Below, piece by piece: positions 6,434 through 6,708 of a stretch of DNA of 6,708 nt. The notes below the pieces were generated by a model. That model saw only the letters and a list, made by a program, of their open reading frames with translations, had not been told where the DNA came from and did not search any database. This DNA comes from GCA-2684655 sp051278165. GTDB taxonomy: Bacteria; Planctomycetota; UBA1135; UBA2386. Location: assembly GCA_051278165.1 (NCBI GenBank), contig JBNMNW010000319.1, positions 1 to 6,708 of the forward strand, given 5' to 3'. Position 1 is the stretch's first letter; every line of letters begins with the position of its first letter. The translations under genes were made by a program, and so were the position numbers.

Positions 6434-6692
6434 ATGTGGTGCTTCCTTTGGGGGGGACTGTCAATCGTGCGGGTCTGACAGGATGGGGGAGCGGCCGGGG
6501 TCAGGCAAGGCCGTAGCAAAGGAAGAGTGGCTTGGGCACGCGGCTTGCTTGGCGGGCGCGGCTGGATGCCTATGCGACTCGTCGGCGAGACAGGTGTCCC
6601 GTAATCGCCTTCATAGTGGCCGTGGGCTTTCCCGTGGGTAGCCTTCTCCACCTCTCTCGAACCCCCCCCCACTCTAGTCAGGAGACATCGCC
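6434..6692. other. Divergent intergenic region with two C-tracts
   Basis: This 259-base stretch separates yebC (leftward) from a probable rightward gene and should hold both promoters. I found no confident -35/-10 pair on either strand. It contains a run of 7 G at 6450-6456 (7 C on the yebC strand, just ahead of its ribosome site) and a run of 9 C at 6662-6670, ahead of the right-hand gene's ribosome site. Short open frames on both strands here lack ribosome sites and recognisable domains. Confidence 0.5.
6442..6449 (-). promoter_or_regulatory. Ribosome binding site of yebC
   Basis: The minus strand reads AAAGGAAG, a good Shine-Dalgarno sequence, 8 bases before the ATG at 6433. It decides the yebC start, which also matches the family N-terminus MGR(K/Q)W. 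Confidence 0.7.
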
Positions 6693-6708
6693 TTGAGCGA
6701 CGCCAGCG
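6693..6708 (+). CDS. Probable start of a gene truncated by the right edge
   Basis: AGGAG at 6680-6684 is a strong Shine-Dalgarno sequence, followed after 8 bases by TTG at 6693 and codons reading MSDAS to the end of the window. Only five codons are visible, so neither the product nor the reality of the gene can be confirmed. Support is limited to the ribosome site, its spacing and the divergent layout with yebC. Confidence 0.4.

Noticed and set aside
6186..6641. 151-codon plus-strand open frame starting inside yebC
   Set aside because: Half of it is antisense to yebC and the rest runs through the intergenic region. No ribosome site or domain.
6415..6672. 85-codon minus-strand open frame crossing the yebC start
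   Set aside because: It overlaps the yebC ribosome site and start in another frame, and its Pro/Arg/Ser-rich product is typical of non-coding GC-rich DNA.

Overview
This is a GC-rich window (by eye about 60-65% G+C) from a bacterium that is most likely a member of the Planctomycetota. That placement is an inference from gene types, not from a marker search. The grounds are a HEAT-repeat protein containing the tryptophan-rich AWLKWWGDN segment, a secreted FG-GAP propeller ending in a beta-rich C-terminal module of a kind I associate with exported planctomycete proteins, and a decayed second copy of that module beside it. There are no tRNA or rRNA genes, CRISPR array, insertion sequence or phage genes.

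Layout, left to right. (1) 1-1911 (+): the C-terminal 636 residues of a HEAT-repeat protein that ends in a glutamine-amidotransferase-like/ThuA-like domain; it runs off the left edge. (2) 1912-2035: a short convergent gap with two inverted repeats that could end transcription from both sides. (3) 2036-3580 (-): a secreted protein with seven FG-GAP calcium-binding-loop motifs, predicted to form a seven-bladed beta-propeller, followed by the C-terminal module. (4) 3655-4015 (-): a frameshifted remnant whose best-preserved part is a second copy of that module; two hairpins lie between it and the propeller gene. (5) 4195-5598 (+): a stand-alone ATP-grasp ligase of unknown substrate. (6) 5599-5722: a convergent gap with a hairpin and a 16-bp tandem repeat. 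(7) 5723-6433 (-): a YebC-family protein with a YeeN/YeeI-type N-terminus. (8) 6434-6692: a divergent intergenic region with C-tracts ahead of both flanking start codons. (9) 6693-6708 (+): probable first codons of another gene, cut by the right edge.

Neighbouring genes alternate in orientation, so there is no evident multi-gene operon and no clear shared pathway. The one real link between genes is the C-terminal module shared by the propeller protein and the remnant, including a 12-base identical stretch near both 3' ends; this suggests a former pair of paralogous exported proteins. I do not see convincing evidence for a new multi-gene system. The points most worth pursuing are the shared C-terminal module, the orphan ATP-grasp enzyme, and the HEAT/amidotransferase-like fusion.
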